The notes below the pieces were generated by a model. It was not told where the DNA came from. It did not search any database and was given only the letters and a program-made list of their open reading frames with translations. From assembly GCF_050510895.1 (NCBI RefSeq), contig NZ_JBNINT010000001.1, positions 3,596,001 to 3,660,000 of the forward strand: a stretch of 64,000 nt of DNA, in the 5' to 3' direction. This DNA comes from Pannonibacter phragmitetus_B (GTDB lineage Bacteria > Pseudomonadota > Alphaproteobacteria > Rhizobiales > Stappiaceae). The position numbers and the translations under genes are program-made. Below, one piece after another: positions 1-9,147 of the stretch (position 1 is the first letter of the stretch; the number at the start of each line of letters is the position of its first letter).

Positions 1-891
1 GTTGGCGGGGCCAGTCAGCCCGATCCGCCACATCGGCATTGGGAAGGTGAACAGCGATCCGGGCCGCCACCCGGTCGGGTAGAGGTTGCCAATCCAAAGC
101 CCCATCATAGGCCGTGTCGATGATGTAACGCTCGGCCATCAGCGCATTGAACGCCTGATTGGGTGGCATTCCCTTCTGCCGCATATAAAGTTCGACACGC
201 AGCGTCTTTTCTGTTCGGTTCGCCACAGCGGAAATCTGGAACCCGGTGCGACCGATCCGAAACGGCAGCCACTGGCGCGGCCATGCCTTGGGGAAGCGAT
301 GCTTCTCCCCGATGCCTCGTAGACCTCGCGCATCGCCAGCCAGTATTCCTGATACAGTGCCCCTGTCTCGCTTACAGCCTCGCTGGAAGCCCGCCGCACA
401 GCCTGCCTTGCCTGTCGCGCCCAGTCGTTCGGCATGGCCACCACGTTGAAGCGAGGGGCCGGGTCACTGCCCCCGATCCGCAGCACCTCGATCTCCACCC
501 CAAAGAAGTCATAGCCGTCGACGGTGCTGCGGTTCAGCCAGTCGATGGCGGCACGGTGCTCTTCACGGAACCGGATCGAGACCCAAACGATGGTTGCCTC
601 GTTGTTACCCAGCCCCGCGAGATAGGTCAGCACCTGCCCAAGGTGGCGGTGATCGGTCGGTTCAAGCTGGTTCTCGATCAGAACCTGTGCCCCGCCCTCG
701 TCCACCGCGACGATATCCGCCGAGAAATCCCCGACGCTGAGTTCCGTCGATTGCAGCGTCAATTCGCCCAAATGCAGCGCCTCGCCAAGCGCCGCGAGGT
801 TCTCTTCTTGCGCCAGCCATGGGGTGAAATCCCCGGCCTCGTTGCGCCAGACGGTGCGAATATCGACGGTTTCGATCTTGCCCAACCGCAT
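1..891 (-). CDS. DUF4268 domain protein, truncated by the window edge, one frameshift
   Basis: The start is ATG at 891, three bases after the stop of the upstream HEPN gene, so the two are co-transcribed. The N-terminal half has the look of a PD-(D/E)XK nuclease fold, with an Asp in FSADIVAVD followed by IENQLE, as in DUF4268 proteins. These are uncharacterised and often sit beside restriction-modification genes. The frame breaks at the C4 run 307-310. Adding one C restores an open frame continuing to base 1 with a family-like C-terminus (for example RTGFQISAVANRTEK), so the gene probably extends beyond the window. The family call comes from recalled similarity. Function is unknown, and a nuclease or accessory defence role is inference. 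Confidence 0.7.
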
Positions 892-894
892 CGC

Positions 895-1686
895 TTACCT
901 CACGCAGCCCAGAAACATCATCACGATCCGATAGGCCGGTTCGTAGCAGGCCAGCACCCTTGGGTCGGGGTCCACTTCCCCGTGCAACAGGGCGTTGCGC
1001 ATGGCGTAGATCGTTTCGATCAGCCCTGAGAGCAATTCCTCTGGCGTGCATTGAAACTCCATGGCCCCAACTTGCAGGCGGTCGGCCCCGCCGCGAAGCA
1101 GGTCGCGCATGGGGCGCGGGTTGCAGCCGTCATAGAACTGCCGCAGGGTCGTTTGCTGGGCTTCCGACAGGTTCGCGGCAAAGTCGGCGTGGCCATAGAC
1201 CAAGTTGGGTTCATATTGCGCCTGCACATGCTGGAACTTCAGGTTGCCACTGCGAACCGAGGTGACAGTGATCTGGATGTTCCCGCCTGCAATCTTCTCG
1301 GCTTTGTATTCCTGCCCGCTGCGCTCGATCCGTTCGCGGTTGAAATGCTTGGGCGCGATGCAGACGCTGCGGAGCGAGATTTGCTCGTTCACGCCCTTCC
1401 GCGTCACTTCGAAATGGATATCATCCAGACGGATTTGCAGGTCCGAGATCGCCAATTTCAACGCCTGCGCCTCTGCGGTGTCGTTGTCGTTACGCAGCAG
1501 AGCCAAGACGCCACGGCGAACCGGGTTCGGCTGACCCTTGACCCAATCCAGCATCGCCCGTTCCTGCGCCTGTGCCGACGCATGACGGAACCAAGCATTG
1601 AACGCGGCCCAGGCTTTGACGAAGGGGCCGATGTAGTCGATTTCGGCACGGTTCATCCAGTCGGCGGCGTGGGGAGGCAGCGCCAT
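895..1686 (-). CDS. HEPN-domain protein encoded in the restriction-modification cluster
   Basis: This 263-residue protein has an N-terminal region MNRAEIDYIGPFVKAWAAFN and a C-terminal helix pair containing MRNALLHGE. The latter is the R-x4-H signature of HEPN domains, many of which are RNases in toxin-antitoxin or abortive-infection systems. The ATG at 1686 overlaps the stop of the specificity subunit (TGATG), so it is translationally coupled to hsdS, and the DUF4268 gene follows after three bases. No other catalytic motif is evident. The HEPN assignment rests on the motif and its helical context. A phage-defence effector role is inferred from position. Confidence 0.6.
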   Translation of the reverse strand: MALPPHAADWMNRAEIDYIGPFVKAWAAFNAWFRHASAQAQERAMLDWVKGQPNPVRRGVLALLRNDNDTAEAQALKLAISDLQIRLDDIHFEVTRKGVNEQISLRSVCIAPKHFNRERIERSGQEYKAEKIAGGNIQITVTSVRSGNLKFQHVQAQYEPNLVYGHADFAANLSEAQQTTLRQFYDGCNPRPMRDLLRGGADRLQVGAMEFQCTPEELLSGLIETIYAMRNALLHGEVDPDPRVLACYEPAYRIVMMFLGCVR

Positions 1687-3152
1687 CAGATCGCCCCCTC
1701 TGCTTGGTCAAGGTAGGCCATGGCGGCGGGTTCCCCGTCCTCAATCGCAATCTCGACGGCTCGTTTCGCCGCCTCCAACAAGTCATTGGCGCGGCGTTCT
1801 TCATCGAATGCGGACAGGATTGCGGCCCTTACCGACTGCTGCACCGTATCCGGTGCGTCCCAAATCATGATCCGGGCAATGTCGGTCGGGTAAAGTTCAA
1901 TTTGCCCTGACGACCCTTTGATGTGCCGCTCGATCTGCCACTGCCCAAGCGGGCTGTTCAGGAATACCGACAGATATACCGGGTCAACGGCATCCGCCCG
2001 AAGCACCGTTACATGATTGTCTGGTAGTGCCCGTGTTTGATGCAGATACGGCGCGGCACGGCCAATGGTTCCAACCCCTGTGCCGTTCAACAGCACGTCG
2101 CCAGTCTCAATAATAACTGGCGAACCACTTTCCGAGGCGGCTCTGTTGTCTTCAAGGATCACGCGATGGGTGCGGACATGCTTTGAGTTGATAACAGGCA
2201 GTCCCGTTTCGTCATACTGCGGCTGCCTACCTCTGGCATTAACGGAAAGGATCGCGCCAAGTTCGACTGCCCTACCCGTTGCTTGAAGTCTGCCTGCCAC
2301 CTCGGCGAACAACGGCCTGAAGTACTGTGCATCAAACCGGCCCGAGGCGAAGACATCCGACGCACGGGCGGTGTAGGCGAGCGGTTCGGGTGGGGTCCAG
2401 TTGGCAAGGTCGAGGGCGGCAAGCAAGACCTCCTCGGCGGCCTGCACTGTCAAAGCTGCTCCAACCTCCATCTGCACCGATCTGTCGACAACTGCATCAA
2501 CGCGCCCTTCGAGAGCGCCAAAGCGGGGAATGAGCATGTCTGCCAAATAAGGCGGGGCAATGTGCGGCTGGCCAGCGCCGTAGCCACCCCTAAGAACAAG
2601 CGGCTTGCCCTTCGCACTTTCAAGGAAACTACTTAGGTATCCAGACGGAATTGATGGTTCCCGCAATACGAGAATATCAGCACAGGCGAACGCCTCGAAG
2701 TCCTCCTTCCATGGCGCGGCTTGGCCAAAGTTCGCGCCCGTCCGCGTAACAAGAACGTCATTCCTATTCAGCTTGTTTCGAGCAACGACCGAGCGCAATT
2801 GCGAGGGCATGAAACGCGGGTCCGACATTTCAGCGCGGTTGGACCGAACGTTTTTCGCCATAACGGTGAGGAGACCCTCATCTTCATACTCGCGCACCAC
2901 TTCGATAGGATGCTGAATTTTTTCGCACAATTCGCGCAAGGGGTCGTGACGAGCACGCCGAATTTCTTTCAATGCCATCATCGCTGGCCGAGAAAAGAAT
3001 TCTGCGTCGAAGCGCAATCCGGGGTTTAGGTCTCCTACGGCGGATAGCCGCAGTATCGACGCTTCAAGCCCCTCCAACAGACCGATTAGGCGGCCTTGGT
3101 CGAAGGGGCGTCCGGAAAAAACTGAAGCCCTCCTTGCGGGCGAATTCCTCAA
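1686..3152 (-). CDS. hsdS: Type I restriction-modification specificity subunit (HsdS-like)
   Basis: The protein, about 488 residues from ATG 3152, has two target-recognition halves (about 45-240 and 260-450). Each begins with a similar segment (GLRFDAEFFSRP and GRFDAQYFRPLF) and holds HsdS-type strands such as NDVLVTRTGANFGQAAP and GDVLLNGTGVGTIGRAAP. Such subunits select the DNA sequence for a methyltransferase. The start is uncertain: ATG 3152 lies inside the methyltransferase gene, while the conserved N-terminus of such proteins (LLEGLEAS) begins near 3080, where only CTG or TTG codons are available. A frameshift or an M-S fusion at the junction is possible. Confidence 0.8.
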   Translation of the reverse strand: MRNSPARRASVFSGRPFDQGRLIGLLEGLEASILRLSAVGDLNPGLRFDAEFFSRPAMMALKEIRRARHDPLRELCEKIQHPIEVVREYEDEGLLTVMAKNVRSNRAEMSDPRFMPSQLRSVVARNKLNRNDVLVTRTGANFGQAAPWKEDFEAFACADILVLREPSIPSGYLSSFLESAKGKPLVLRGGYGAGQPHIAPPYLADMLIPRFGALEGRVDAVVDRSVQMEVGAALTVQAAEEVLLAALDLANWTPPEPLAYTARASDVFASGRFDAQYFRPLFAEVAGRLQATGRAVELGAILSVNARGRQPQYDETGLPVINSKHVRTHRVILEDNRAASESGSPVIIETGDVLLNGTGVGTIGRAAPYLHQTRALPDNHVTVLRADAVDPVYLSVFLNSPLGQWQIERHIKGSSGQIELYPTDIARIMIWDAPDTVQQSVRAAILSAFDEERRANDLLEAAKRAVEIAIEDGEPAAMAYLDQAEGAI

Positions 3153-5132
3153 AGGCTTCCGCGATCCCGTCCTCGGTCAGGCCATCGTGGTTGAACAGGT
3201 CATGCGACACGACGAAATGGCCGTGCGTGTCGCGCATGAACGTGCCGTCCGGGTTCTTGCGATAGACCTTGCGGCCCGAGTTATCGACGCTTTCCACCTG
3301 CTGAGTGGCGAAGAAGATGTCGTAATCCTCGACCTTCGGGCACAGCGGCCCCTTGGAAGCATCGTCATTCCACTTCTGCACCAGCAAGACGCTGGTCTTG
3401 GTGCCCGTGTGCGGCTTGAAAGTGTTCGGGTGCAGCCCCACCACGGCGAGGATGCGGCAGCGTTCCATGATGAACTCGCGCATCCGTTTGTCGGACGAGT
3501 TATTGAACCGCCCCTGCGGCAGGACAACGGCCATCCGCCCACCGGGCCGAAGGAAATCAAGGTTGCGTTCAACAAACAGAAGGTCACGGGCAACGGCAGT
3601 TTCGCGCTTGCCGTTGGCCTTTTCGGCCAGATCATAGGGCGCGAGCATGTCGGACTGCTTGATGTCCCCCGCGAAGGGCGGGTTCGCCATCAGCACATCA
3701 AAGCCGAAGCTGCGATAGCTGGGGCTGTCTGCAGCCTCGCCCTTTTCCTTCACGCGCAGCTTCCGCAGCCGCCGCCAACCATCGCCGTAGGTGTCGAGCC
3801 ATTCGTTCTGCTTTGCGGTCTCGTCCCACTTCGTCCAGTCGAGCGTATTCAGGTGCAGGACGTTGGTTTCGCCGTCCCCCGCGATCAGGTTCAGGCAGCG
3901 CGAAACGCGGACGCTTTTCTCGTCAAAATCGATGGCGAACACGTTGTCGCGCACATAGTCGATGCAGCGGTTCGGCTTGGCCTCCATGGTGAAAAGGTGG
4001 CTTTCCTCGCGCCCCATGGCCCGCATGATCTGCCGCCAGACATGGAACATGCTGTGCACGGTGAACCCCGCCGAGCCGCAGGCGGTGTCGATCACCGTCT
4101 CACCCTCTTTCGGGTTCATCATCTTGACGCACATGTCGATCACCCAGCGGGGGTGAAGTACTGGCCCTTTTCACCCTTGGACGATTTGGAGACCAGGTAT
4201 TCAAAAGCGTCGTCGATCACGTCGAGGTTGGAATTGAACAGCTTCCATTCTTCCAGCGAGCCGACGCAGACTTGCAGGTGGTCTGGCGACAGACGGATGC
4301 GTTCATCGTCAAGGAAGACGCCGGGCCATTTCCTTTTGGCTTCGTCGAACAAGCTCTGGATCGCCACCTTTAACTGCGCCGCCGTGTTCTGGTTGCGAAA
4401 CCGCAGGGCATTGCCCAGCCGGTGCGAGTTCATCTCGTCATAGAGCTTGGTGAAGATCAGCTTAAAGACTTCCTCGAAGACATCGACCCCGGCGTTGGCC
4501 AGAACCTCGTCTTCCATGTCCTCGATCAGATCGCGCAGGGAGCGGGCGAACTTGCCTTCCTTCACCCGCTCTTCCTCAAGGTCGATCAGAGTCTGGATGG
4601 TCCAGGGCTGATCCACGACCTGTTCGATGGTCTGATCTGCGCGGGGCAGTTCATGGATCGGCATGAAGTAATTGGGGTTCTTGCGGTGCCAGACCTCGGC
4701 CAGAATGCCGTCACTCCACACGGCCAGCGGTGCGCCGGTGGCATGGGCGTAGGACCGAAGCTGTTCCTTGCCATCCTTATACTTGGCCTGCTTCACCTCG
4801 ACGATGATGTAGGGGACGGTCGGGCGGTCAGCGTCGAACACCACGATGTCGGCTCGCTTGGAACTGTCACGCCCGAAGGTGATCGGGTATTCGATGGCGA
4901 TGCGAGACCGGACATAGCCCAGCTTGTCAATCAGGCGGGCCAGCCAAAGCTGGCGGGTGCGTTCCTCGGGCTTGAGTTGCACTTCCTTGTCGCGGACGAG
5001 GCAGGTCACATATGGCACTTGCTTGCCCCGGTTCTCGCGCATTACCACGCGGGCATCGAGCGCACGAACCTCTTCTTCGGAAAACAAAACGAATTCGCTG
5101 AATTCTGCCGCGATCTTATTCATTGGATACAA
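3064..5132 (-). CDS. hsdM: N6-adenine DNA methyltransferase with HsdR-like N-terminal nuclease domain (HsdM-like), one frameshift
   Basis: The N-terminal domain (about 1-200) is an HSDR_N-type PD-(D/E)XK fold, with Asp95 in RADIVVF and Glu112/Lys114 in VEVK. The C-terminal N6-methyltransferase domain follows, with the SAM motif DTACGSAGF and catalytic NPPF. The G5 run 4149-4153 breaks the frame. One extra G gives GQYFTPRWVIDM, the usual sequence before motif I, and a 689-residue protein. I chose the TTG start at 5132 because AAGGAAG lies six bases before it; ATG 5123 is the alternative. The protein probably methylates host DNA with the adjacent S subunit. No helicase-bearing HsdR is in view and it may lie to the left. 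The exact C-terminus is uncertain. Confidence 0.82.
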
Positions 5133-5688
5133 CTCACACTTCCTTGCGCCACGATCCCCCGCGCTTGGGCGTCCGGCCTGTTTTGTCCATTTCTACTCTC
5201 CAGATTGCCGTTTTAACAAGGCTGGAGGGTCAATCCGTGAGGTTTTTCAAATGCGTGGCACACCGCCTCAATCACAATAGCGCCCCAGCTGCGTTGCCGT
5301 CGCCCCAGCACCTCTCCTATAGCGGGTGAGAATCAGGTCCGAGGCGTAGCCATAGGCCGCCTTGGGGTCGAATTCCGCCCCGTTGAGGCGGTCGCGCAGG
5401 ATGGTGAAGACTGGCCTGCTGCCGGTTTCACAGAGCGTCGTGGCGCTGCCAGTGGTGCGGCGATGGCCTGACCGGCCACTTTAAATAAGACGCGCTCTAT
5501 TGCCGGAACTCCTGCCGCAAAAGCCGCTGGGCACCGGCGGGCAACACCCACGGCGGCACGTTGCGACGCATGACCGTACGGGCCAGCGTTCCGGCGCCCG
5601 CAAAGCAAGGCTTATCGAAGTGTGAGATTATTTTGGTAGGTACATTTTTAGGCTAAAATAATAATAGCAGCCAATCAGACGAATAAAA
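5133..5688. other. Gene-free stretch between the defence cluster and tRNA-Ser
   Basis: No complete gene is supported. On the minus strand about 5310-5460 reads open with a protein-like stretch (LRDRLNGAEFDPKAAYGYA), perhaps a remnant of a lost gene that I cannot assign. No integrase is recognisable. An AT-rich tract (about 5620-5690) borders the tRNA 3' end. This is the expected place for an island junction, but I found no duplicated attachment sequence. Confidence 0.4.
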
Positions 5689-5778
<90 letters not shown>

Positions 5779-6566
5779 GCGGCACACGTCAAACGTGGTC
5801 TCAAGTGGCGCGGAACATAGACAAGCGTTCCGACCCCCGCAAGAGGCAATTTCGGCTTTTGCCGGTTTTTTGCCATGCACAGCCGGGACCGGCAGAAAGC
5901 CTTGAGCGGCAAGGGGTTGAAGGTGTTTGGCGCTGGCCGTACGGCGGCAGGGGCGCATGCAAGAAAGACAGCAGACGCCACTTGCCGGAGCCGCACGCGC
6001 CCCGGTGCAGACTGTACGGGACCGGCACACGAGGCGCCGTCCCGGACGAAGCGCAGCGGAGATCCGGGAACCACTCATTCGCAGAGCGGCCGGTGGAGCG
6101 GCCGGTGGAGCTTCCGGCGGCAACCCGTTGCCAAGGCTCAGGACGATGGCACCTCTCTACAAGCGAGTAGTCGCCGGCTCGCGCTGCGCTTGGCCGGGGC
6201 GACCCGGTGCGTCCTGGCGGCGCCGCACCTGACGGTCAGGAGAGCAGCAGCGGGGAAAAGCTGCCGCACCATACCTGCCCCGTTTGCCGGAGCAGGAAAA
6301 ATGGCGGTTTGCGGCGGGTTGCGGATTGACTTTTCTTTTATCACGGCGTTATACAGCCTCTGCTCAGTGAAATGGGGCCAATAGGCTCTGTGCATTGTGC
6401 TGTCTCCCAACCTCCAACCATCCAGCATTGCTGCCGGTTTTTCCGCAGGGCTGGCTGTTCCCCAGGAAAGAAATCCCGGCATGGGCCAAAAGGCCTGAGG
6501 CGTGTTTTTGACTGGCGGGAGGGACCGGGAGATACGGCAACAGAACGAAAAAAGGACGTGCAAGAC
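5779..6566. other. Intergenic region upstream of rplU
   Basis: I see no supported gene in this stretch of nearly 800 bases; its open frames lack family features and ribosome-binding sites. It contains a 12-base tandem duplication (GAGCGGCCGGTG twice, 6084-6107) and must hold the promoter and leader of the rplU operon. A purine-rich AAAAAAGGA (about 6547-6555) is the likely rplU ribosome-binding site. Confidence 0.5.
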
Positions 6567-6941
6567 ATGTTCGCAGTGATCAAGACCGGCGGTAAGCAGT
6601 ACACCGTCGCACAGGACGACCTCCTGAAGGTCGAAAAGCTCGACGCCGAAGCTGGCGCCACCGTGACCTTTGAAGAGGTCCTGATGGTCGGCAACGGTTC
6701 CGAGACCACCGTTGGCGCGCCGCTCGTGGCTGGCGCCACCGTGACTGCGGAAGTGGTCGACCAGGCCCGCACCCGCAAGATCATCATTTTCAAGAAGCGC
6801 CGCCGTCAGAATTCCCGGCGCCGCAACGGTCACCGTCAGTCTTATACGCTGGTCAAGGTGACGGCCATCTCCACCGGCGACGCAAAGCCGGCGAAGAAGA
6901 CCACCAAGAAGGCAAAGGCTGAGGAAGCTGCTGGCGAATAA
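6567..6941 (+). CDS. rplU: 50S ribosomal protein bL21
   Basis: This large-subunit protein binds 23S rRNA. The start MFAVIKTGGKQYTV is diagnostic and the core KRRRQNSRRRNGHRQ is the rRNA-binding loop. The 124 residues include a Lys/Ala-rich tail (AKKTTKKAKAEEAAGE) of the kind common in alphaproteobacteria. The in-frame ATG 195 bases upstream is rejected because homology begins at MFAV. rpmA follows after about 50 bases, the usual L21-L27 operon, with GNAT and obgE genes behind. Confidence 0.97.
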   Translation: MFAVIKTGGKQYTVAQDDLLKVEKLDAEAGATVTFEEVLMVGNGSETTVGAPLVAGATVTAEVVDQARTRKIIIFKKRRRQNSRRRNGHRQSYTLVKVTAISTGDAKPAKKTTKKAKAEEAAGE

Positions 6942-6991
6942 TCGCCGCCACCTCAGCGCAACTTGAACAGCGAAAGACGAGGAGTTTCGTC

Positions 6992-7260
6992 ATGGCACAC
7001 AAAAAGCAGGCGGTTCATCCCGCAACGGCCGCGACTCCGCTGGCCGCCGCCTCGGCGTCAAGAAGTTCGGCGGCGAAGCCGTGATTCCGGGCAACATCAT
7101 TGCACGTCAGCGCGGTACCACCTGGCATCCGGGCAACGGCGTTGGCATGGGCAAGGATCACACCATTTTTGCGACCGTAGAGGGCAAAGTGGAATTCCAG
7201 GCCAAATCCAACGGCCGAACCTTCATTAACGTGCTGCCGGCAGCGGTAGCAGCGGAGTAA
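6992..7260 (+). CDS. rpmA: 50S ribosomal protein bL27 (one-base deletion in the assembly)
   Basis: GAGGAG lies seven bases before ATG 6992. The protein should begin MAHKKAGGSSRNGRDS, the flexible N-terminus reaching the peptidyl-transferase centre. In the given sequence the A5 run 7001-7005 is one base short, so the frame breaks after residue 5. All later codons (RLGVKKFGGEAV, GNIIARQRGT, GVGMGKDHTIFA) are intact in the neighbouring frame. With the base restored the gene is 270 bases, 89 residues, the normal length. bL27 is near-essential, so this is almost certainly a sequencing error. Confidence 0.93.
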
Positions 7261-7328
7261 AGCCGAGTGAAACCATGTTCGCCGGCGTCCTGATCGACCC
7301 GGCGGTTCTGGTGAACCGGTCAAAGTTA

Positions 7329-7366
7329 AAGGGGAGATGGGACGCCATCTCCCTTTTCGTTTTTCT
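7329..7366 (+). terminator. Rho-independent terminator after rpmA
   Basis: GGGAGATGG (7333-7341) pairs perfectly with CCATCTCCC (7346-7354) around the loop GACG, extended by A-T pairs and followed by TTTTCGTTTTTC. It lies about 70 bases after rpmA and just before the first GNAT gene, separating the ribosomal pair from the downstream operon. Confidence 0.85.
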
Positions 7367-7382
7367 TTGACCGGAGGAAGTT

Positions 7383-7988
7383 ATGGTTGTCGAGAGTGAA
7401 GGATACTTAGACGAAAGCAGTCTGGTTGCGGCCCGGATGCCGCTGGAAGGGGTTCGTGTCCGGCTCGATACGCCGCGCAAGGACGATCTGGCAGACATTG
7501 TATTTCTCGCCAACAACCGCAAGATTGCCTCACATCTGGCCACCATGCCCCATCCCTTCGCTCTGGAGGATGCGCGGGCGCTGGTGCAGAAGAGCCAGAT
7601 GGCAACTCCCCATTACGCAAGTTTCGCCATCCGTCTGAAGGCCACCGGGCGCTTCATCGGCCAGGCGAAGTATGCCGCAGCCGAACCCGGCGGTCCGATC
7701 CAGGTCGGTTATTGGCTGGGCGAGCCCTTCTGGGGCTGCGGCTTTGCCACAGAAGCGCTGCACCGGCTGGTCGATCACGCCTTTAGCAACGGTGACATGT
7801 ATGAACTGCACGGCAGCTGCCGGGTCACCAACCCGGCTTCACGCCGGGTGCTGATCAAGAGCGGCTTCCAGTACCGTGATCAGGGCATGGCCCGTTCGCT
7901 GGGGGCTGGCGGCAATGTGCCCATCGAGCGCTTCGTGCTGGAGCGCTCCGTCTGGCGTTCGCTGAAGCAATGGGGAGGCCGGTCATGA
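7383..7988 (+). CDS. GNAT family N-acetyltransferase (RimJ/RimL type), first of three
   Basis: GGAGG stands five bases before ATG 7383. The 201-residue protein has the RimJ/RimL-like GNAT layout: RVRLDTPRKDDLADI at the start, the strand VGYWLGEPFWGCGFATEAL carrying the acetyl-CoA phosphate-binding turn, and the late motif NPASRRVLIKSGF. Such enzymes acetylate N-termini of proteins or small amines, and the substrate cannot be told from sequence. Its stop overlaps the ATG of the next GNAT (ATGA at 7985), so the products are translationally coupled. Confidence 0.88.
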   Translation: MVVESEGYLDESSLVAARMPLEGVRVRLDTPRKDDLADIVFLANNRKIASHLATMPHPFALEDARALVQKSQMATPHYASFAIRLKATGRFIGQAKYAAAEPGGPIQVGYWLGEPFWGCGFATEALHRLVDHAFSNGDMYELHGSCRVTNPASRRVLIKSGFQYRDQGMARSLGAGGNVPIERFVLERSVWRSLKQWGGRS

Positions 7989-8554
7989 GCCGCTTGCCGG
8001 AACTGCGTACCCGCCGTCTCATCCTTCGCCCCTTGCGCGGAGAGGACTCGGAAGCCATCGCCCGCCTGTGCGGGCAGGAATTCGAGGTTGTCCGCTGGCT
8101 GACAAGCATGGCTTGGCCCTATGAAGAGGGCTCGGCCGAAGCTTTCACCGCCAGGGCCATGACCTGCGATCCGGTGGAGGAGGCTGCCGTCTTCGCCATC
8201 ACGCTGGGCGGCGTCTTCATCGGCGTCATGGCGATCGACGCGCCGGGCGAACTGGCGGAAGCGGCAGGCTGCCCGACCATCGGCTACTGGCTGGGCCGCC
8301 CCTTCCAGGGCTTCGGCTATGCCGGAGAAGCCGCGGAGGCGGCACTCGACTGGGCCTTTGCCGCCCATGGCTGCCCCGCTGTCGCAGCGCGGGTGTTCGA
8401 AGAAAATGCCGCCTCGCGGGCACTTTTGCGCAAGCTTGGTTTCCAGCCGGAAGCCATCACCGAGCGCTATGCAAGGGCACTGGACCGCAAGGTCCGCAAC
8501 ATCGTTGTGCGGCTGGATGGCAAGGCCTTCCGCCAGCGCAAGGCAGCAGCCTGA
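7985..8554 (+). CDS. GNAT family N-acetyltransferase, second of three
   Basis: The start is ATG 7985 in the ATGA overlap with the preceding gene; the in-frame upstream ATG 7970 is less likely. The 189 residues carry the RimJ-type features RTRRLILRPLRGEDSEA, GYWLGRPFQGFGYAGEA (CoA site) and ENAASRALLRKLGF. It is a diverged paralogue of its two neighbours, which suggests local duplication. The substrate is unknown. Its TGA overlaps the next ATG by one base. Confidence 0.88.
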   Translation: MSRLPELRTRRLILRPLRGEDSEAIARLCGQEFEVVRWLTSMAWPYEEGSAEAFTARAMTCDPVEEAAVFAITLGGVFIGVMAIDAPGELAEAAGCPTIGYWLGRPFQGFGYAGEAAEAALDWAFAAHGCPAVAARVFEENAASRALLRKLGFQPEAITERYARALDRKVRNIVVRLDGKAFRQRKAAA

Positions 8555-9120
8555 TGGGCGCGGCGGACAGCAGCGGCAAATGGCAGGGCCTGCCGCTCGC
8601 CACACCCCGGCTGACCTTGCGCCCGGCGCGGCCCTCCGATGCCGTTGATATTGTCACGCTTGCGGGAGATATCGAAGTCTCCCGCACGCTGGCCCGTGTG
8701 CCGCATCCCTATACGGCTGCCCATGCGCAAGCATGGCTGCAGGCGGCGATGGATGGGACGGATCTGACGATTGTCAATCTGGTCATTGACCGGAATGATG
8801 CCCTCATTGGCTCGATCACGTTTCGCGAGTTGCACGCAAGCCCCCTGATCGGGTATTGGCTTGGCCGCCCCTTCTGGGGTCAGGGCCTGATGAGCGAAGC
8901 CCTGAAGGCTGCGCTTGGCTGGTTCTTTGCCGTCACAGATCATGAGGCTCTGGAGGCAGAGGTCATGACAGGCAATGCCGCGTCGCTGGCTGCGCTGCGC
9001 AGGCTCGGGTTCCGCGAGACGGGCACCGGCACTTGCGCCAGTCTTGCCACCGGCACGGCGGCGGCTTCAATCCGCACACGCCTTGAGCGCGCGCGTTTTA
9101 TGGAATCTAGTGATGCCTGA
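8554..9120 (+). CDS. GNAT family N-acetyltransferase, third of three
   Basis: This 188-residue protein starts at ATG 8554, overlapping the previous stop (TGATG). It has ATPRLTLRPARPSDAVDI, then IGYWLGRPFWGQGLMSEAL (acetyl-CoA binding) and NAASLAALRRLGF. The motif GYWLGxPFxGxG is shared almost exactly by all three tandem copies, supporting duplication. obgE begins 27 bases later, so all four genes probably share a transcript. The substrate is unknown. Confidence 0.88.
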   Translation: MGAADSSGKWQGLPLATPRLTLRPARPSDAVDIVTLAGDIEVSRTLARVPHPYTAAHAQAWLQAAMDGTDLTIVNLVIDRNDALIGSITFRELHASPLIGYWLGRPFWGQGLMSEALKAALGWFFAVTDHEALEAEVMTGNAASLAALRRLGFRETGTGTCASLATGTAAASIRTRLERARFMESSDA

Positions 9121-9147
9121 CGCGCGGGCAGCAGAAATGGACATGAG

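Noticed and set aside
5333..5608. 91-codon minus-strand open frame between hsdM and the tRNA
   Set aside because: Low-complexity translation with no start signal or family resemblance; a different frame there looks more protein-like but is only a fragment.
6084..6107. Two-copy 12-base tandem repeat as CRISPR or iteron
   Set aside because: Only two adjacent copies with no spacers and no associated genes.
5875..6384. 169-codon open frame upstream of rplU
   Set aside because: Arg/Ala-rich shadow-like composition and no ribosome-binding site.
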